Positions 49,717-58,148 of a DNA stretch of 64,000 nt are shown piece after piece. Positions within the stretch are counted from its first letter, which is position 1, and the number at the start of each line of letters is the position of its first letter. Both the position numbers and the translations under genes were made by a program. Under the pieces are notes generated by a model. The model saw only the letters and a list, made by a program, of their open reading frames with translations, was not told where the DNA came from and ran no database searches. The stretch comes from Peredibacter sp045999315 (GTDB taxonomy: Bacteria > Bdellovibrionota > Bacteriovoracia > Bacteriovoracales > Bacteriovoracaceae). The stretch covers positions 3,348,001-3,412,000 of the forward strand of contig NZ_CP174607.1 in assembly GCF_045999315.1 (NCBI RefSeq), given 5' to 3'.

Positions 49717-51717
49717 ATGTCTAAAATCCATTTCTTAGTTCTTACGATTCTTCTGATCTGCTTTGGCGCCCATGCGCGCTCTCCGATCATGCCTCATGAT
49801 CGCTTCGTCTATCTTACCGATTCAGAACAAGAACAAGTCATCATTAAAACCATGGAATTTGTGGTTGAACTTGAAGAGGCCTATCAATATGAAGTCGTGA
49901 CCTACGGGTACGATGAAAAACGATTCCGCGTTTATACCAGCATCATGCAAAAGGTAACGTCGTTTTTGATGAGCGAGGCCCACGCCGACACCTCGAATCT
50001 CTTACTCACTCAAGGTAAAGGGGTTTCGGTTAAAGATGCACTCCCAAAACAGAAAAATACAACCCCCCTGGTTTTGAAACGGCCAGCGAAAACGAACACT
50101 CAGCAAATCCCACCAACACTTGCCCGACCAAAGAAAAGTTGGGACCAGCTGGCAGATGAGTTTTACAAAAACGTTACGACAAAATCCGGCAGCAAATGTG
50201 TCTATGCCGGATGGATCTCTGAAATGCAGGGCAATCCTGCTCTTTGCGTTCACCCGAATTACATTAATCCCAAAAACCCGGGTTCGGTTCCAGAAAGCAT
50301 GACCTATGCTGTTCAGGATGGATGTACGGGTAGAAACCAAATCACTTGTAACCCGGTTGTTTTTGGTTACAGAAGTGAAAGTGAAAAATCTCTTTTCTGT
50401 GTACCGGCCGGAGTTCCCGAGTCTCAAAACTCTGCTCTGAACTGTATGAAGGCCGCTCTTAATGATTACCAGGACGCAAAGACTGATTCAAAAGCAAAAC
50501 GTCTTCAGCATTTAAGAGAACGCCTGGTGGCCAAACCAGAGGCCTTCGCTAACGTTCAAAAATTTATCTATCAGTATTGTGTGTGTGAGACCTCTCCAAA
50601 CGGTACGAATAAAGAGTACCACGATCGCGTGAGACCTCACCGTACTTGCTTCGGTATGATTGAAATGGTGGCCGAGACCAGCATTTGTGAAGAACCAAAA
50701 ATTGACATTGATACAACCATCTTTAAAAAACTTCGTGATGCCGCGACTTCAGGAAAAATCAGCAAATCTTCCGGTGGTGGCGCCATTGATAGTTTCTACA
50801 AAAACTTTTTAAAAGACGTGAAGACCTCTGCTCCTTCTGAGTACAAGGCCCTTTGTCCAAACGATACGGTGCCTGAAATAACAAAACCAGAAGAGAAAAA
50901 GCCTGATGTGGTGGTTGAAACTCCGAAGAAAGAGTACGCCTGTCAGCAGGTCCTTTGTGTGCAGCAAATCGTGGCCTCAAATGACGGGAAGAAAAAAGAA
51001 GACGACAAATCCGCCGCACCATCCGATGCACCTCAGTTTGGGTGTACTTATCAGTTCGTTGAAACCAACGAGAAAGTTGCCGTAGAGCCAGACTCTGCTC
51101 CAACCGAAAGTCCTGCTTCGCGAGAAGTGAAAGAAGTAAAAGTGAAAGTGAGCTTCGAAGGGAAGCCCCATGATCTTACTTGTCCTGTGAATTTTGAAGA
51201 GCAAACCATTGCGGCCGATCCGACCCCAAGTAAAAAACCAAGCATCAAGCTTGAGCTAAAGGACAAGACAGGTAAAACGCAAAACGTTCACGCTACGACC
51301 ATTGATCGCGAAGGACAAAAAATTGTTTGGAAGCGTTCAGGATTCAACGGCGAGAAAAAATCTACGCCAAAAGAAAAAAAGTCAGAGATAAAAGTGGCCG
51401 GTCTGGACGAAGAAGAGAAAAAGCCGGAAGAGAAAAAACCAGAAGAGAAGCCTGAAGATAAAGGAACTGAAATTCTGGCAGAAGATGAGAACAAAGAGGA
51501 CATCTCCGTCCCTATCATCACTTCGAACTATAAAGTCTGCGCAGATCTTGTTGGAAATGACGGCAACTCAGTTGCTTCAGACTGTGTGGAAATTCCGAAG
51601 GCCGATGAAACGAAAGCTACTCCGACAGCTCAACCTATTAACCGTGGAGCCACGGGCCAACAGCCAATGATGCCATCACGAATGGGTAACGATACATCGG
51701 CCATGGGTATCAAATAA
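49717..51717 (+). CDS. Large secreted Cys-containing protein of unknown function
   Basis: A 666-residue exported protein with signal peptide MSKIHFLVLTILLICFGAHA. Residues ~150-370 are a Cys-rich globular part (CVYAGWISEM, DGCTGRNQITCNP, YQYCVCET, HRTCFGMIEM), probably disulfide-bonded. From ~375 on it becomes Lys/Glu/Pro-rich with EEKKPEEK repeats, between small Cys-containing beta segments. I do not recognise the family. GTAGGA precedes ATG 49717. It stands alone, its stop 2 bp from the convergent phosphodiesterase gene. A cell-envelope or secreted role is inferred from the leader only. Confidence 0.8.
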   Translation: MSKIHFLVLTILLICFGAHARSPIMPHDRFVYLTDSEQEQVIIKTMEFVVELEEAYQYEVVTYGYDEKRFRVYTSIMQKVTSFLMSEAHADTSNLLLTQGKGVSVKDALPKQKNTTPLVLKRPAKTNTQQIPPTLARPKKSWDQLADEFYKNVTTKSGSKCVYAGWISEMQGNPALCVHPNYINPKNPGSVPESMTYAVQDGCTGRNQITCNPVVFGYRSESEKSLFCVPAGVPESQNSALNCMKAALNDYQDAKTDSKAKRLQHLRERLVAKPEAFANVQKFIYQYCVCETSPNGTNKEYHDRVRPHRTCFGMIEMVAETSICEEPKIDIDTTIFKKLRDAATSGKISKSSGGGAIDSFYKNFLKDVKTSAPSEYKALCPNDTVPEITKPEEKKPDVVVETPKKEYACQQVLCVQQIVASNDGKKKEDDKSAAPSDAPQFGCTYQFVETNEKVAVEPDSAPTESPASREVKEVKVKVSFEGKPHDLTCPVNFEEQTIAADPTPSKKPSIKLELKDKTGKTQNVHATTIDREGQKIVWKRSGFNGEKKSTPKEKKSEIKVAGLDEEEKKPEEKKPEEKPEDKGTEILAEDENKEDISVPIITSNYKVCADLVGNDGNSVASDCVEIPKADETKATPTAQPINRGATGQQPMMPSRMGNDTSAMGIK

Positions 51718-51719
51718 AA

Positions 51720-52484
51720 TTAGAAATGAAAGACAGCGCCGTCTTCCTCGAGGATTTTGATTCTCTTCTCCCCTAATTTTTCCATCTGGAGAAGAATTTC
51801 TTTCTGATAATTTGGTTTTAAATGCGTAAGAATCACCGGAATATTGGACGGCATCTTTTTAAGCTCTTCACGCAGTGTCTTAGGTGTAAGGTGATTTGAA
51901 ACGTCCGCCACCTTCTGAAGTTCATCCGGAAAACTCACCTCAGTAAAGATCGCTTTGAGGTTTTTAACCTTTGATCCCACTTCCCAAATGCGGTCAGTTG
52001 GACCAGTATCCAGAGTGAAGAGAACAGAGCTGTCACCTTTTTCTACGATAAAGCCCATGGCATCGTAGTCGTGATTCACTTTAATGGGAGTAATGGAATA
52101 CTCACCCACTTTAAAGTTCTTCTCACTCTCCACGGTGTTAATTCTCATGGTAGGGTTTTCAGTGTTTGGAAGCTTGGTGAAGTCGGGCCAGAGAATATCA
52201 TTTAAGAGATGTTTTTTGATGATGTCCTTCACTGTCGAATGAGTGAAGACCTCGAAAGGCGCAGGCTTTAATCCAAAACAATTGTCACAAATAAAGGCCA
52301 GGTCTTTGGTGTGATCAAGGTGGCAATGAGAAATCAGGATATGCTCAATACGACACTGCTCTTCCACGCTCAACATGGAAGCGACAGCTCCAGCATCGAT
52401 CAATAATGTGTCGTCGATCAGGTAAGAGGTAGTCGCAAAACCTTTTGCGAGTCCTCCGTGACCGCCAAGAACCTGGATTTTCAT
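51720..52484 (-). CDS. Metallo-beta-lactamase fold hydrolase, class II cyclic-nucleotide phosphodiesterase type
   Basis: A 254-residue cytoplasmic metal hydrolase. The signature SHCHLDH (His53-x-His55-x-Asp57-His58) and the later FTLDTGPTD and TEVSFPDELQK, followed by SNHLTP and ILTHLKPNY, follow the yeast PDE1/CpdP class II phosphodiesterase order rather than RNase Z, which would carry an exosite arm. It may hydrolyse cAMP or cGMP; another small-molecule substrate is possible. Lies 42 bp after rsmI on the same strand, with a hairpin between. Confidence 0.82.
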   Translation of the reverse strand: MKIQVLGGHGGLAKGFATTSYLIDDTLLIDAGAVASMLSVEEQCRIEHILISHCHLDHTKDLAFICDNCFGLKPAPFEVFTHSTVKDIIKKHLLNDILWPDFTKLPNTENPTMRINTVESEKNFKVGEYSITPIKVNHDYDAMGFIVEKGDSSVLFTLDTGPTDRIWEVGSKVKNLKAIFTEVSFPDELQKVADVSNHLTPKTLREELKKMPSNIPVILTHLKPNYQKEILLQMEKLGEKRIKILEEDGAVFHF

Positions 52485-52498
52485 GATTCTATTGTAAA

Positions 52499-52516
52499 AG
52501 GAATAAAAATATTCCT
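52499..52516 (-). terminator. Short hairpin between rsmI and the phosphodiesterase gene
   Basis: AGGAATA (52499-52505), AAAA, TATTCCT (52510-52516); on the minus strand it follows the rsmI stop and is followed by TTT. AT-rich with a short T-run, so probably a weak terminator or attenuator. Confidence 0.4.
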
Positions 52517-52525
52517 CAACAAGTC

Positions 52526-53353
52526 TTACTCATGCCTTTTCTGCCGGGACATTTCTGAGTAAATATCCTTAGTTGGACGATCAAGAATTAGTCCTAATAA
52601 CTTGGCCGTTTGCTTAGGGGTAGCACCTGTTGCCACAATTTCTTGGGCAAGCTCACGAATTTCACTCGAAAATGCCTGACTCTCTTCTTTCTTATGGAAT
52701 AAAAAGATGAACTCCCCTTTGAAGTTTACTTCCTTCTTGCGCTCTTTCCACTCGCCCGCTTTGAGCTTAATCACCTGCTCAAACTTCTTTGAAAGCTCGC
52801 GAACTACTGCGAGCTCAACTTCCGGCAACAACTCACCGAGTTCATCCAAGGTCTCTTCCACGCGAGTAGGGGCCTCAAAAAAGATATGTGTGCCATAACC
52901 CACATTTTGAAAAATCTTCGCTCTTTTTCCACTTTCTCGAGGAAGAAATCCATGAAATTGAAATGGAATCGGAGGCAATCCCGAAAGTTCCAGGGCCATA
53001 ATGGGAGATGATACTCCAGAATAAGATTCAACTTTTATTCCCTGCTCATAGGCAGCAATCACCAAGGGATAGGCCGGATCAGAAACGATCGGACTTCCCG
53101 CTTCCGAGGCCACATAAAGATCATCATGCTGGGCCATCTCAATTAGCTTTCCAATTTGAGTGCCCTCAGATTGATCATGAAGAGAAACAATTCGTTTTCC
53201 CTGAAGGCTGACTCCGATGTGATTTAAAAGGTCCTTAAATACCCGAGTGTCCTCCACGGCGAATTGCACTCCGGTCTTCAATGCCTCAGAAACCCTAGGG
53301 GTCATGTCCCCAAGATTCCCAATAGGCGTGTTTAAGAGAATGATTTTTCCCAC
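52526..53353 (-). CDS. rsmI: 16S rRNA 2'-O-methyltransferase RsmI
   Basis: SAM-dependent tetrapyrrole-methylase-fold enzyme that methylates C1402 of 16S rRNA on the ribose. The 275 residues contain the TPIGNLGDMTPR start, AVEDTRVFKDLL, SLHDQ, an ASEAGSPIVSDPAYPLV loop (usually SDAGTPGISDPG) and the FHGFLPRESGKR segment, all in the family order. The altered SEAGSPIVSDPAY loop is a mild departure from the consensus. It diverges from the STAS gene. Confidence 0.93.
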   Translation of the reverse strand: MGKIILLNTPIGNLGDMTPRVSEALKTGVQFAVEDTRVFKDLLNHIGVSLQGKRIVSLHDQSEGTQIGKLIEMAQHDDLYVASEAGSPIVSDPAYPLVIAAYEQGIKVESYSGVSSPIMALELSGLPPIPFQFHGFLPRESGKRAKIFQNVGYGTHIFFEAPTRVEETLDELGELLPEVELAVVRELSKKFEQVIKLKAGEWKERKKEVNFKGEFIFLFHKKEESQAFSSEIRELAQEIVATGATPKQTAKLLGLILDRPTKDIYSEMSRQKRHE

Positions 53354-53422
53354 TCTAAACCCCTTTTAAGTCTCGTGTTAAAATCTTACAGGTACGGGCA
53401 TGACACCAAAGGAGATGACCCC

Positions 53423-53818
53423 ATGAGTATGAAGGCCAATGTTCTTCGAGACGCCAATGGAAATATTATCGTTCATATGCAGGGGGATTTGAACTACGAT
53501 CATAGCCTACCTCTCCGAAACGAACTTCAATCTATTGCCAACAATAACCCAAATGCAAAAATTACCATCGACCTGGGCGCCATTGATTTCGTGGGCTCTT
53601 CAGGGATCTGTCATTTTGTTGAAACAGTAAAGTTCTTGAAGGAAAACCGCAAGGCAAACGTTAGTCTTTCGAACGTTAAACCTGAATTTCTGAAAATCTT
53701 CCGCCTCTATTCGATCAATGAAGCTGATTATGTGGCCGAACTTATGAATTTTGATAACGACGAAACAGATGGCCTAAATACCCGTTTCGGTAACCGTAAT
53801 CACACTTTCGAAAACTAG
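53423..53818 (+). CDS. STAS-domain anti-sigma-factor antagonist-like protein
   Basis: A 131-residue single STAS domain with a short acidic/Asn-rich tail. MQGDLNYDHSLPLRNEL, ITIDLGAIDFVGSSGICHFVE and SLSNVKPEFLKIF align with SpoIIAA/RsbV; the phosphorylated Ser of these proteins lies in the GSSG loop. It would bind a serine kinase anti-sigma factor, none of which is encoded nearby. ATG 53423 has GGAG upstream (AAAGGAGATGACCCC), so the upstream reading from 53375 is rejected. The stop overlaps the convergent gene by 4 bp. Confidence 0.87.
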   Translation: MSMKANVLRDANGNIIVHMQGDLNYDHSLPLRNELQSIANNNPNAKITIDLGAIDFVGSSGICHFVETVKFLKENRKANVSLSNVKPEFLKIFRLYSINEADYVAELMNFDNDETDGLNTRFGNRNHTFEN

Positions 53819-54294
53819 AACTGATAGTTTAAAAGATTAACTGTAATAGGAGGGATGTTCCCTCCTTTTTTTTGCTGAAATTTCTGCTGAATCGTCTGAA
53901 AACGATCAAAGAATCCGCCACGGCCATCGTCTTCTTCAGTGTTACTTCCACCTGAATCATTTTGATAATCGTCGCCATAAATGTCGCTCGACTGCTGATA
54001 AGGTGAAGAATTATCGTCGTAAGATCCGTAACGTTTTTGATGATGAGAAACGAGAACGTAAGTACCAAAAAGAATACCGGCATAAAGACCCAAAGAAGCA
54101 CCCTGAGCAATGGCACGAGAAGAGTTCCCAAAGGCCATAGAAGCGGCCCCCAGCATGGCACCAGCACCTGCTCCATAACCCGTGATCGTTAGGAAAGCTT
54201 TGGCCTTCACCGGAATTTCGGCGCGAGCTTGTTGTGCTCCTACCAGGCTTGAGGAAATAAGAACTACAAAAAATAGGGCCAAGAATTTTCTCAT
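53815..54294 (-). CDS. Exported glycine-zipper protein of unknown function
   Basis: A 159-residue protein with signal peptide MRKFLALFFVVLISSSLVGAQQARA. The mature part opens with a Gly/Ala-rich hydrophobic stretch (GYGAGAGAMLGAASMAFG and GASLGLYAGILFGTYVLV), as in glycine-zipper membrane proteins, then a Ser/Tyr/Asp-rich hydrophilic region and a basic, Gln-rich end (FQTIQQKFQQKKGG). Family unknown to me; outer- or inner-membrane insertion is inferred. Two hydrophobic segments are visible. Confidence 0.72.
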   Translation of the reverse strand: MRKFLALFFVVLISSSLVGAQQARAEIPVKAKAFLTITGYGAGAGAMLGAASMAFGNSSRAIAQGASLGLYAGILFGTYVLVSHHQKRYGSYDDNSSPYQQSSDIYGDDYQNDSGGSNTEEDDGRGGFFDRFQTIQQKFQQKKGGNIPPITVNLLNYQF

Positions 54295-54344
54295 AGAAAT
54301 AGATTAAATAACTTCCTGACTTTTTGCAAAAGATACAAACCTGA

Positions 54345-55043
54345 CTATTCGACTACGAATTCTTTCACTTTGCCGAAGCTCTTCCTATGAATCGTACAAG
54401 GACCGTGCTCTTCGATCGCCTTCCGATGAAAAGGTGTGGGATAACCGAAATTCGAATCAAAACCATATTGGGGATACAAGAGATGCATCTCTCGCATAAA
54501 GGCATCGCGCTTTTCTTTAGCGAGAATTGAGGCCAAACCAATCAATGGAGATTTAGCGTCGCCTTTTACAATCGGGATTTCTTTCCAAGGATGAGGCTCC
54601 TCTTTCCAGCGAAGTTTCGACTGGCCATCAATCAGAACTGTGGTGCGAGTTTTATCTTCGCCCGCCAAAAATTCCGCCGCTTCTTTCATCCCTCGCATAG
54701 AGGCCTGAAAAATATTCTCTGAATCAATCACCGAGTGATCCATTTCCCAGGTGACGTATTGAACTTCAAGTCCCTTCCAGACAAAGGAGCGCTTCTCTCG
54801 ATAATTTAAAACCGGTGCCTTAAATTTCTGAAGGATTTCTTCCCGATGCTCATGGGTGAGCATCTTTGAATCTTTCACACCATTTCTTCGAAGAGAACGA
54901 ACTAAGAGTCCCAGTTCTTCTGGAGAATGAATCATCACTCTCACCGCTCCAATGACCACCGGCCCGCTCAAGGGAGAGCGACCAACTTCATCGAGAGCGA
55001 TAATTTCCTGAGGAAAATCTGAGAGGAGTTTTAATTCAATCAT
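54345..55043 (-). CDS. Ribonuclease HII paralogue with GRS in place of GRG
   Basis: A 232-residue RNase HII. The four acidic residues of the DEDD site are kept: Asp18-Glu19 (DEVG), Asp in LIDGQSK and Asp in KGDAKSPLIGLASI. The GRG motif after the first pair, which in bacterial RNase HII recognises the 2'-OH at the RNA-DNA junction, reads GRS (residues 21-23). This may weaken or change junction recognition. It is clearly a paralogue of the neighbouring copy at 55329 with the same length and order, and lies 8 bp downstream of the small YraN-like ORF. Confidence 0.9.
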   Translation of the reverse strand: MIELKLLSDFPQEIIALDEVGRSPLSGPVVIGAVRVMIHSPEELGLLVRSLRRNGVKDSKMLTHEHREEILQKFKAPVLNYREKRSFVWKGLEVQYVTWEMDHSVIDSENIFQASMRGMKEAAEFLAGEDKTRTTVLIDGQSKLRWKEEPHPWKEIPIVKGDAKSPLIGLASILAKEKRDAFMREMHLLYPQYGFDSNFGYPTPFHRKAIEEHGPCTIHRKSFGKVKEFVVE

Positions 55044-55051
55044 GTAATGAT

Positions 55052-55339
55052 TTATAACTCAGTTTCGGATTTCACGAGAGAAATAAGTTTGGCCCTCGTT
55101 CCGAATATTCCAGAGAGAAAATTCTGAGCAGAACGAATGCGATTTTTTTGAAATCTTTCCATCATCTCTTGCCCTATCTCAGAACTTTTGACTTCTCCGA
55201 CTTCAACCATCCATCCCTCTCGGTCTTTTTTTATCCGAGCGAGATCCAGTTGTCCGAGATTTCTCATCCTGAGTAATTGAGGTGAAACTAAAAGCGGAAT
55301 TCCTTCAGTATGAAAGACGAGAGAAAAATCATTCTCCAG
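55052..55339 (-). CDS. YraN-like nuclease-fold small protein between the rnhB copies
   Basis: A short ORF of about 95 codons. The segment LGQLDLARI, then WMVEVGEVKSSEIGQEM, then QKNRIRSAQNFLSGIFG follows the YraN (UPF0102) order GEIDL...VEVKxR...QxRL..AAxxYL, the Holliday-junction-resolvase-like fold that often neighbours rnhB. The start is uncertain: a CTG at 55339 begins the conserved-looking part, ATG 55267 is a shorter choice, and an ATG at 55474 would overlap rnhB by 146 bp. The normal N-terminal RG..AE motif is absent, so it may be a shortened or decaying YraN. Confidence 0.55.
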   Translation of the reverse strand: MENDFSLVFHTEGIPLLVSPQLLRMRNLGQLDLARIKKDREGWMVEVGEVKSSEIGQEMMERFQKNRIRSAQNFLSGIFGTRAKLISLVKSETEL

Positions 55340-56033
55340 CTGTGACGAATTCTTTAACGCCTTTGAAGGTCTTCCGGTGGATCTCACAAGGGCCGTGCAC
55401 TTCGAGTGCTTCTCTATGGGCCTTGGTTGGGTAGCCGGCGTTTGAATCAAATCCGTAGTGCGGGTAAAGCTCATGCATCTCTTTCATGTAAGCATCGCGC
55501 TTTTCTTTGGCGATGATGGAAGCAAGACCAATGAGAAGTGACTTCGAGTCTCCTTGCACGATGGGAATTTCCTTCCAGGGAGATGATTCTGTACCCCAAC
55601 GAAGTTTCATGTTCCCGTCGATTAAAACGGTGGTGAGATTTTTTTTCGTTTCTGAAAGAAACTGAGATGCTTCTTTCATTCCGCGCAGACTCGCGGCCAG
55701 GATATTTTCTTTATCAATCGTGTTGTGACACATTTCCCAAGTAACATAACTGACATCAACACCTTTCAAATTCAGCACGTTCTTTTTTCTGAATGAAAGA
55801 TCATGGGCACCAAGCTTCGTTAAAATCTTCAAACGATTTTCGGCCGTGAGCTTCTTTGAATCAGTCACACCTTTGGGTTTTAGAAATTTCAGAAGAGCTT
55901 TTAGTGAATCAGCGTTTTCAACAAAGATGCGAACTGCTCCCACCACCACAGGTCCGCTTAAAGGACCACGGCCCACTTCATCAGTGGCGATAATTTCCTG
56001 AGGGAAATTGGGAATGAGCTTCAGTTCAATCAT
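55329..56033 (-). CDS. rnhB: Ribonuclease HII
   Basis: Endonuclease that removes ribonucleotides from DNA. The 234 residues carry the DEVGRGPLSGPV start (Asp18, Glu19 and the GRG motif 21-23), DSKKL, LIDGNMKL and QGDSKSLLIGLASIIAKEKRD, so all four catalytic acids and the junction-sensing GRG are intact. This copy is the one to expect as the working enzyme. A tandem paralogue (54345) lies downstream with the YraN-like ORF between them. Confidence 0.95.
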   Translation of the reverse strand: MIELKLIPNFPQEIIATDEVGRGPLSGPVVVGAVRIFVENADSLKALLKFLKPKGVTDSKKLTAENRLKILTKLGAHDLSFRKKNVLNLKGVDVSYVTWEMCHNTIDKENILAASLRGMKEASQFLSETKKNLTTVLIDGNMKLRWGTESSPWKEIPIVQGDSKSLLIGLASIIAKEKRDAYMKEMHELYPHYGFDSNAGYPTKAHREALEVHGPCEIHRKTFKGVKEFVTAGE

Positions 56034-56084
56034 GGGAGGCGAAGTTATACGACAGAGTTTGTCACTTCGTCAGAAGAATTCCAT

Positions 56085-56122
56085 GACGCGTTTCCACTTC
56101 GACGCCGAAGTGAACTCGCGTC
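56085..56122 (-). repeat. Long hairpin at the end of the outer-membrane protein gene
   Basis: GACGCG (56085-56090) pairs with CGCGTC (56117-56122) and, inside symmetrical 4-base bulges, CACTTCG (56095-56101) pairs with CGAAGTG (56106-56112) around loop ACGC. The outer arm overlaps the stop codon of the gene at 56121. No T-run, so it may be an mRNA 3'-end stabiliser or a Rho-dependent pause. Confidence 0.5.
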
Positions 56123-56906
56123 AAAAAGTGTAACCGATGTTGATACCTATGAAGGTAAAGGCAGGAAAGTTTTTGAACACCTTTTCTACTCGTTTGATGT
56201 CATCACTATTCTCTTCATCGAGCCTTTTCAAAACTCTTTGTTTAGTAGAAGTCGCCAATGGCATGTTGAATCGAAGCCAATCCACACCGAGAGAAATACC
56301 ATTATTAAAGATCCAGCGGTTACCTACTCCGAAACTTGCTCCATAGATGTCCATGATAAAAGAATCATTGATTTTATTTCCAAGAGTGTCGGCAAACTTA
56401 TCACCTACAAAAATTTCTAACTTTGATACATACGCACCAAAATTAAAATAAAAACTGTTACCCACAAAATACTTTCCTAAGAGTGAATAACGATCTTCTT
56501 CCACTCGTCCGAGATCAATCCCTGCAATATCCAGGCTAAACTTCGAAGTGGCGTATTCTAATTCCAGTCCCCAATGCTCACTGAAATTTTGTGTATAAGA
56601 GATGGTTTTTTTGGCCGGCACCCAGGTATTTAAAACCTGATACCCTAACATCACTGAGCCGAATGAATCTCTTCGATTAGTTGCAGTAGTGCGCTTTTCT
56701 TCTGGTTCTATATTTTTTGGTTCCGCAATCGGCTCTTCCATCTCTTGGGCCTCAATGGCCGTTTCCTCAATAGGAGACCCTTCAAGAGTTTGCGATTCAG
56801 TGGAAGGAACAAAAAAAGATTCGGTGGTAAAGGGCTCCCGAGGAGCAAGGATTTGAGAATGGGCCTGAAAAGAGAACATCACGACAAGAAGGATGATGAT
56901 TTTCAT
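56121..56906 (-). CDS. Outer-membrane beta-barrel protein
   Basis: A 261-residue exported protein with signal peptide MKIIILLVVMFSFQAHS. A Glu/Pro-rich linker (about 20-75) is followed by alternating amphipathic strands (FGSVMLGYQVLNTWVP, WGLELEYATSKFSLDIAG, FYFNFGAYVSKLEIFVG) and a terminal aromatic strand GINIGYTF ending in Phe, the BamA-targeting signature. About eight strands, similar to OmpA/OmpX-size barrels. No enzymatic motif. A terminator-like hairpin follows. It is separated from rplS, which is upstream on the same strand. Confidence 0.85.
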   Translation of the reverse strand: MKIIILLVVMFSFQAHSQILAPREPFTTESFFVPSTESQTLEGSPIEETAIEAQEMEEPIAEPKNIEPEEKRTTATNRRDSFGSVMLGYQVLNTWVPAKKTISYTQNFSEHWGLELEYATSKFSLDIAGIDLGRVEEDRYSLLGKYFVGNSFYFNFGAYVSKLEIFVGDKFADTLGNKINDSFIMDIYGASFGVGNRWIFNNGISLGVDWLRFNMPLATSTKQRVLKRLDEENSDDIKRVEKVFKNFPAFTFIGINIGYTF

Positions 56907-56935
56907 CCCTGAGTTTTATCTTTAGGCAAAAAAAA

Positions 56936-56955
56936 AGGCCCCTAAAAAGGGGCCT
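56936..56955 (-). terminator. Factor-independent terminator of rplS
   Basis: AGGCCCC (56936-56942), loop TAAAAA, GGGGCCT (56949-56955); on the minus strand the stem is followed by a run of nine or more T. It lies 19 bp after the rplS stop and is a textbook terminator. Confidence 0.95.
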
Positions 56956-56973
56956 AAGTTTTCACGTTTGTGA

Positions 56974-57333
56974 TTAACGAGAGTAATCAATTGCAACGCG
57001 AGCAGCTTTACCAGTTCTCGTACGAAGGTAGTTGTGCTTAGCGCGACGAGACTTACCTTTAGAGATAATAGTGATGCTCTCTACTGCTGGAGAGTGGAAC
57101 GGGAATACACGCTCAACACCAACGCCGTCAGAAATCTTACGAACGCGGAAGTGACCGTTCATTTGCCCTGGGTGTTTCATAGCAATACAAGTACCTTGGA
57201 AAGCCTGAACACGAGTTTTTTCACCCTCTTTGATTCTTACGCCAACTTCAATAGTGTCACCAGTTTTGAACTCAGCGAACTTTGAAGCATTTGGGTTAGC
57301 GTACTTCTTCTCAACAACATCAATCAAATTCAT
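56974..57333 (-). CDS. rplS: 50S ribosomal protein L19
   Basis: A 119-residue ribosomal protein at the 30S-50S interface. FKTGDTIEVGVRIKEG, VQAFQGTCIA, FRVRKISDGVGVERVFPFHSPAVESI and the basic end KSRRAKHNYLR are the L19 signatures, length normal. It is the last gene of a transcript with the SPOUT methyltransferase. Usual partners trmD, rimM and rpsP are absent here. A strong terminator follows. Confidence 0.98.
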   Translation of the reverse strand: MNLIDVVEKKYANPNASKFAEFKTGDTIEVGVRIKEGEKTRVQAFQGTCIAMKHPGQMNGHFRVRKISDGVGVERVFPFHSPAVESITIISKGKSRRAKHNYLRTRTGKAARVAIDYSR

Positions 57334-57414
57334 AACGTCTCCACAACGTATCCGTCCATTCAGCTAACTATGTGCTCAGAGGGACGGGAAGAGAACTCTT
57401 GCGAGTTCAAATTA

Positions 57415-58005
57415 TTATATGGAACCAGAGGCTCTAGCTAGACGATCCAAATAGATCGCTACAGCTGACCGAACAGACAAATGATTATATCCGTCATTTG
57501 CTATGCCAAAGATAGGCTCTAGCCGAAAATCGGCCTGTTCAACAACCGGAGCAGTTAATCCCCATCCTGTACCAAATAACAAGAACATAGGGTTACCGTC
57601 AAGAGCTAACTTGTGCAGTAGCTCTTTTTCCTGCCCATCGTACTTTTCAAAGTTCGCACCGGTAACCACAACGCACGGCTTCTTTCCTTCAATGCGAGTA
57701 ATTTCTTCGATAGCAAGTTCTATCGAATCAATGACTTCGGCCTCGGAAAGAGCGTTTTTACGATCTGGATTGTAAATGAGTCCACTATCCGCTTCCCAGA
57801 AACCCAAAATCTTCTTCACCATGGATTGCTGGTTCTTGATTGGGGTAATCAAAAAATATCGTTTAAACCCAAAGGTTCGGGCCGAACGAGCAATGTCGTG
57901 AATATCAAGATTTGTGACGGAAGTTGTGATCTCTTTTCCCTCTTTCGAGCGAATAGGACCGTGAACTAAGCCGATATAACAAGGTACTGGTAGGGCCATA
58001 TACAT
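57415..58005 (-). CDS. SPOUT-type RNA methyltransferase (PF09936-like)
   Basis: A 196-residue protein. YIGLVHGPIRSKEG, TSVTNLDIHDIARSARTFG, RYFLITP, PCVVVTGANF and the knot segment LLFGTGWGLTAPVVEQAD, then GYNHLSVRSAVAIYLDRL, match the SAM-dependent trefoil-knot (SPOUT) family commonly found beside trmD and rplS. Its RNA target is unknown to me. Start may be ATG 58005 or ATG 57999. Here it stands where trmD is usual, 81 bp before rplS. Confidence 0.85.
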   Translation of the reverse strand: MYMALPVPCYIGLVHGPIRSKEGKEITTSVTNLDIHDIARSARTFGFKRYFLITPIKNQQSMVKKILGFWEADSGLIYNPDRKNALSEAEVIDSIELAIEEITRIEGKKPCVVVTGANFEKYDGQEKELLHKLALDGNPMFLLFGTGWGLTAPVVEQADFRLEPIFGIANDGYNHLSVRSAVAIYLDRLARASGSI

Positions 58006-58148
58006 CCAATTTTTTTTAGAGCTTCGGTTTTAGCTCCTAAACTCTCAAAATGTCTAGGAGAAATCACTCTCTTTACGCTTTCCATTAAGGGGCAAATCGG
58101 CTAAAAGGAGTTACCGAAAAACAAACCCCTGCAAGGTTTAAAATCATT

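Noticed and set aside
51288..51521. Minus-strand Ser/Phe-rich ORF
   Set aside because: Antisense of the Glu/Lys/Pro-rich part of the secreted protein at 49717.
58006..58148. Riboswitch or attenuator in the leader of the aroF-men operon
   Set aside because: Only a weak GAGCT/AGCTC pairing is visible, not followed by a T-run in the operon direction, and no known aptamer pattern.
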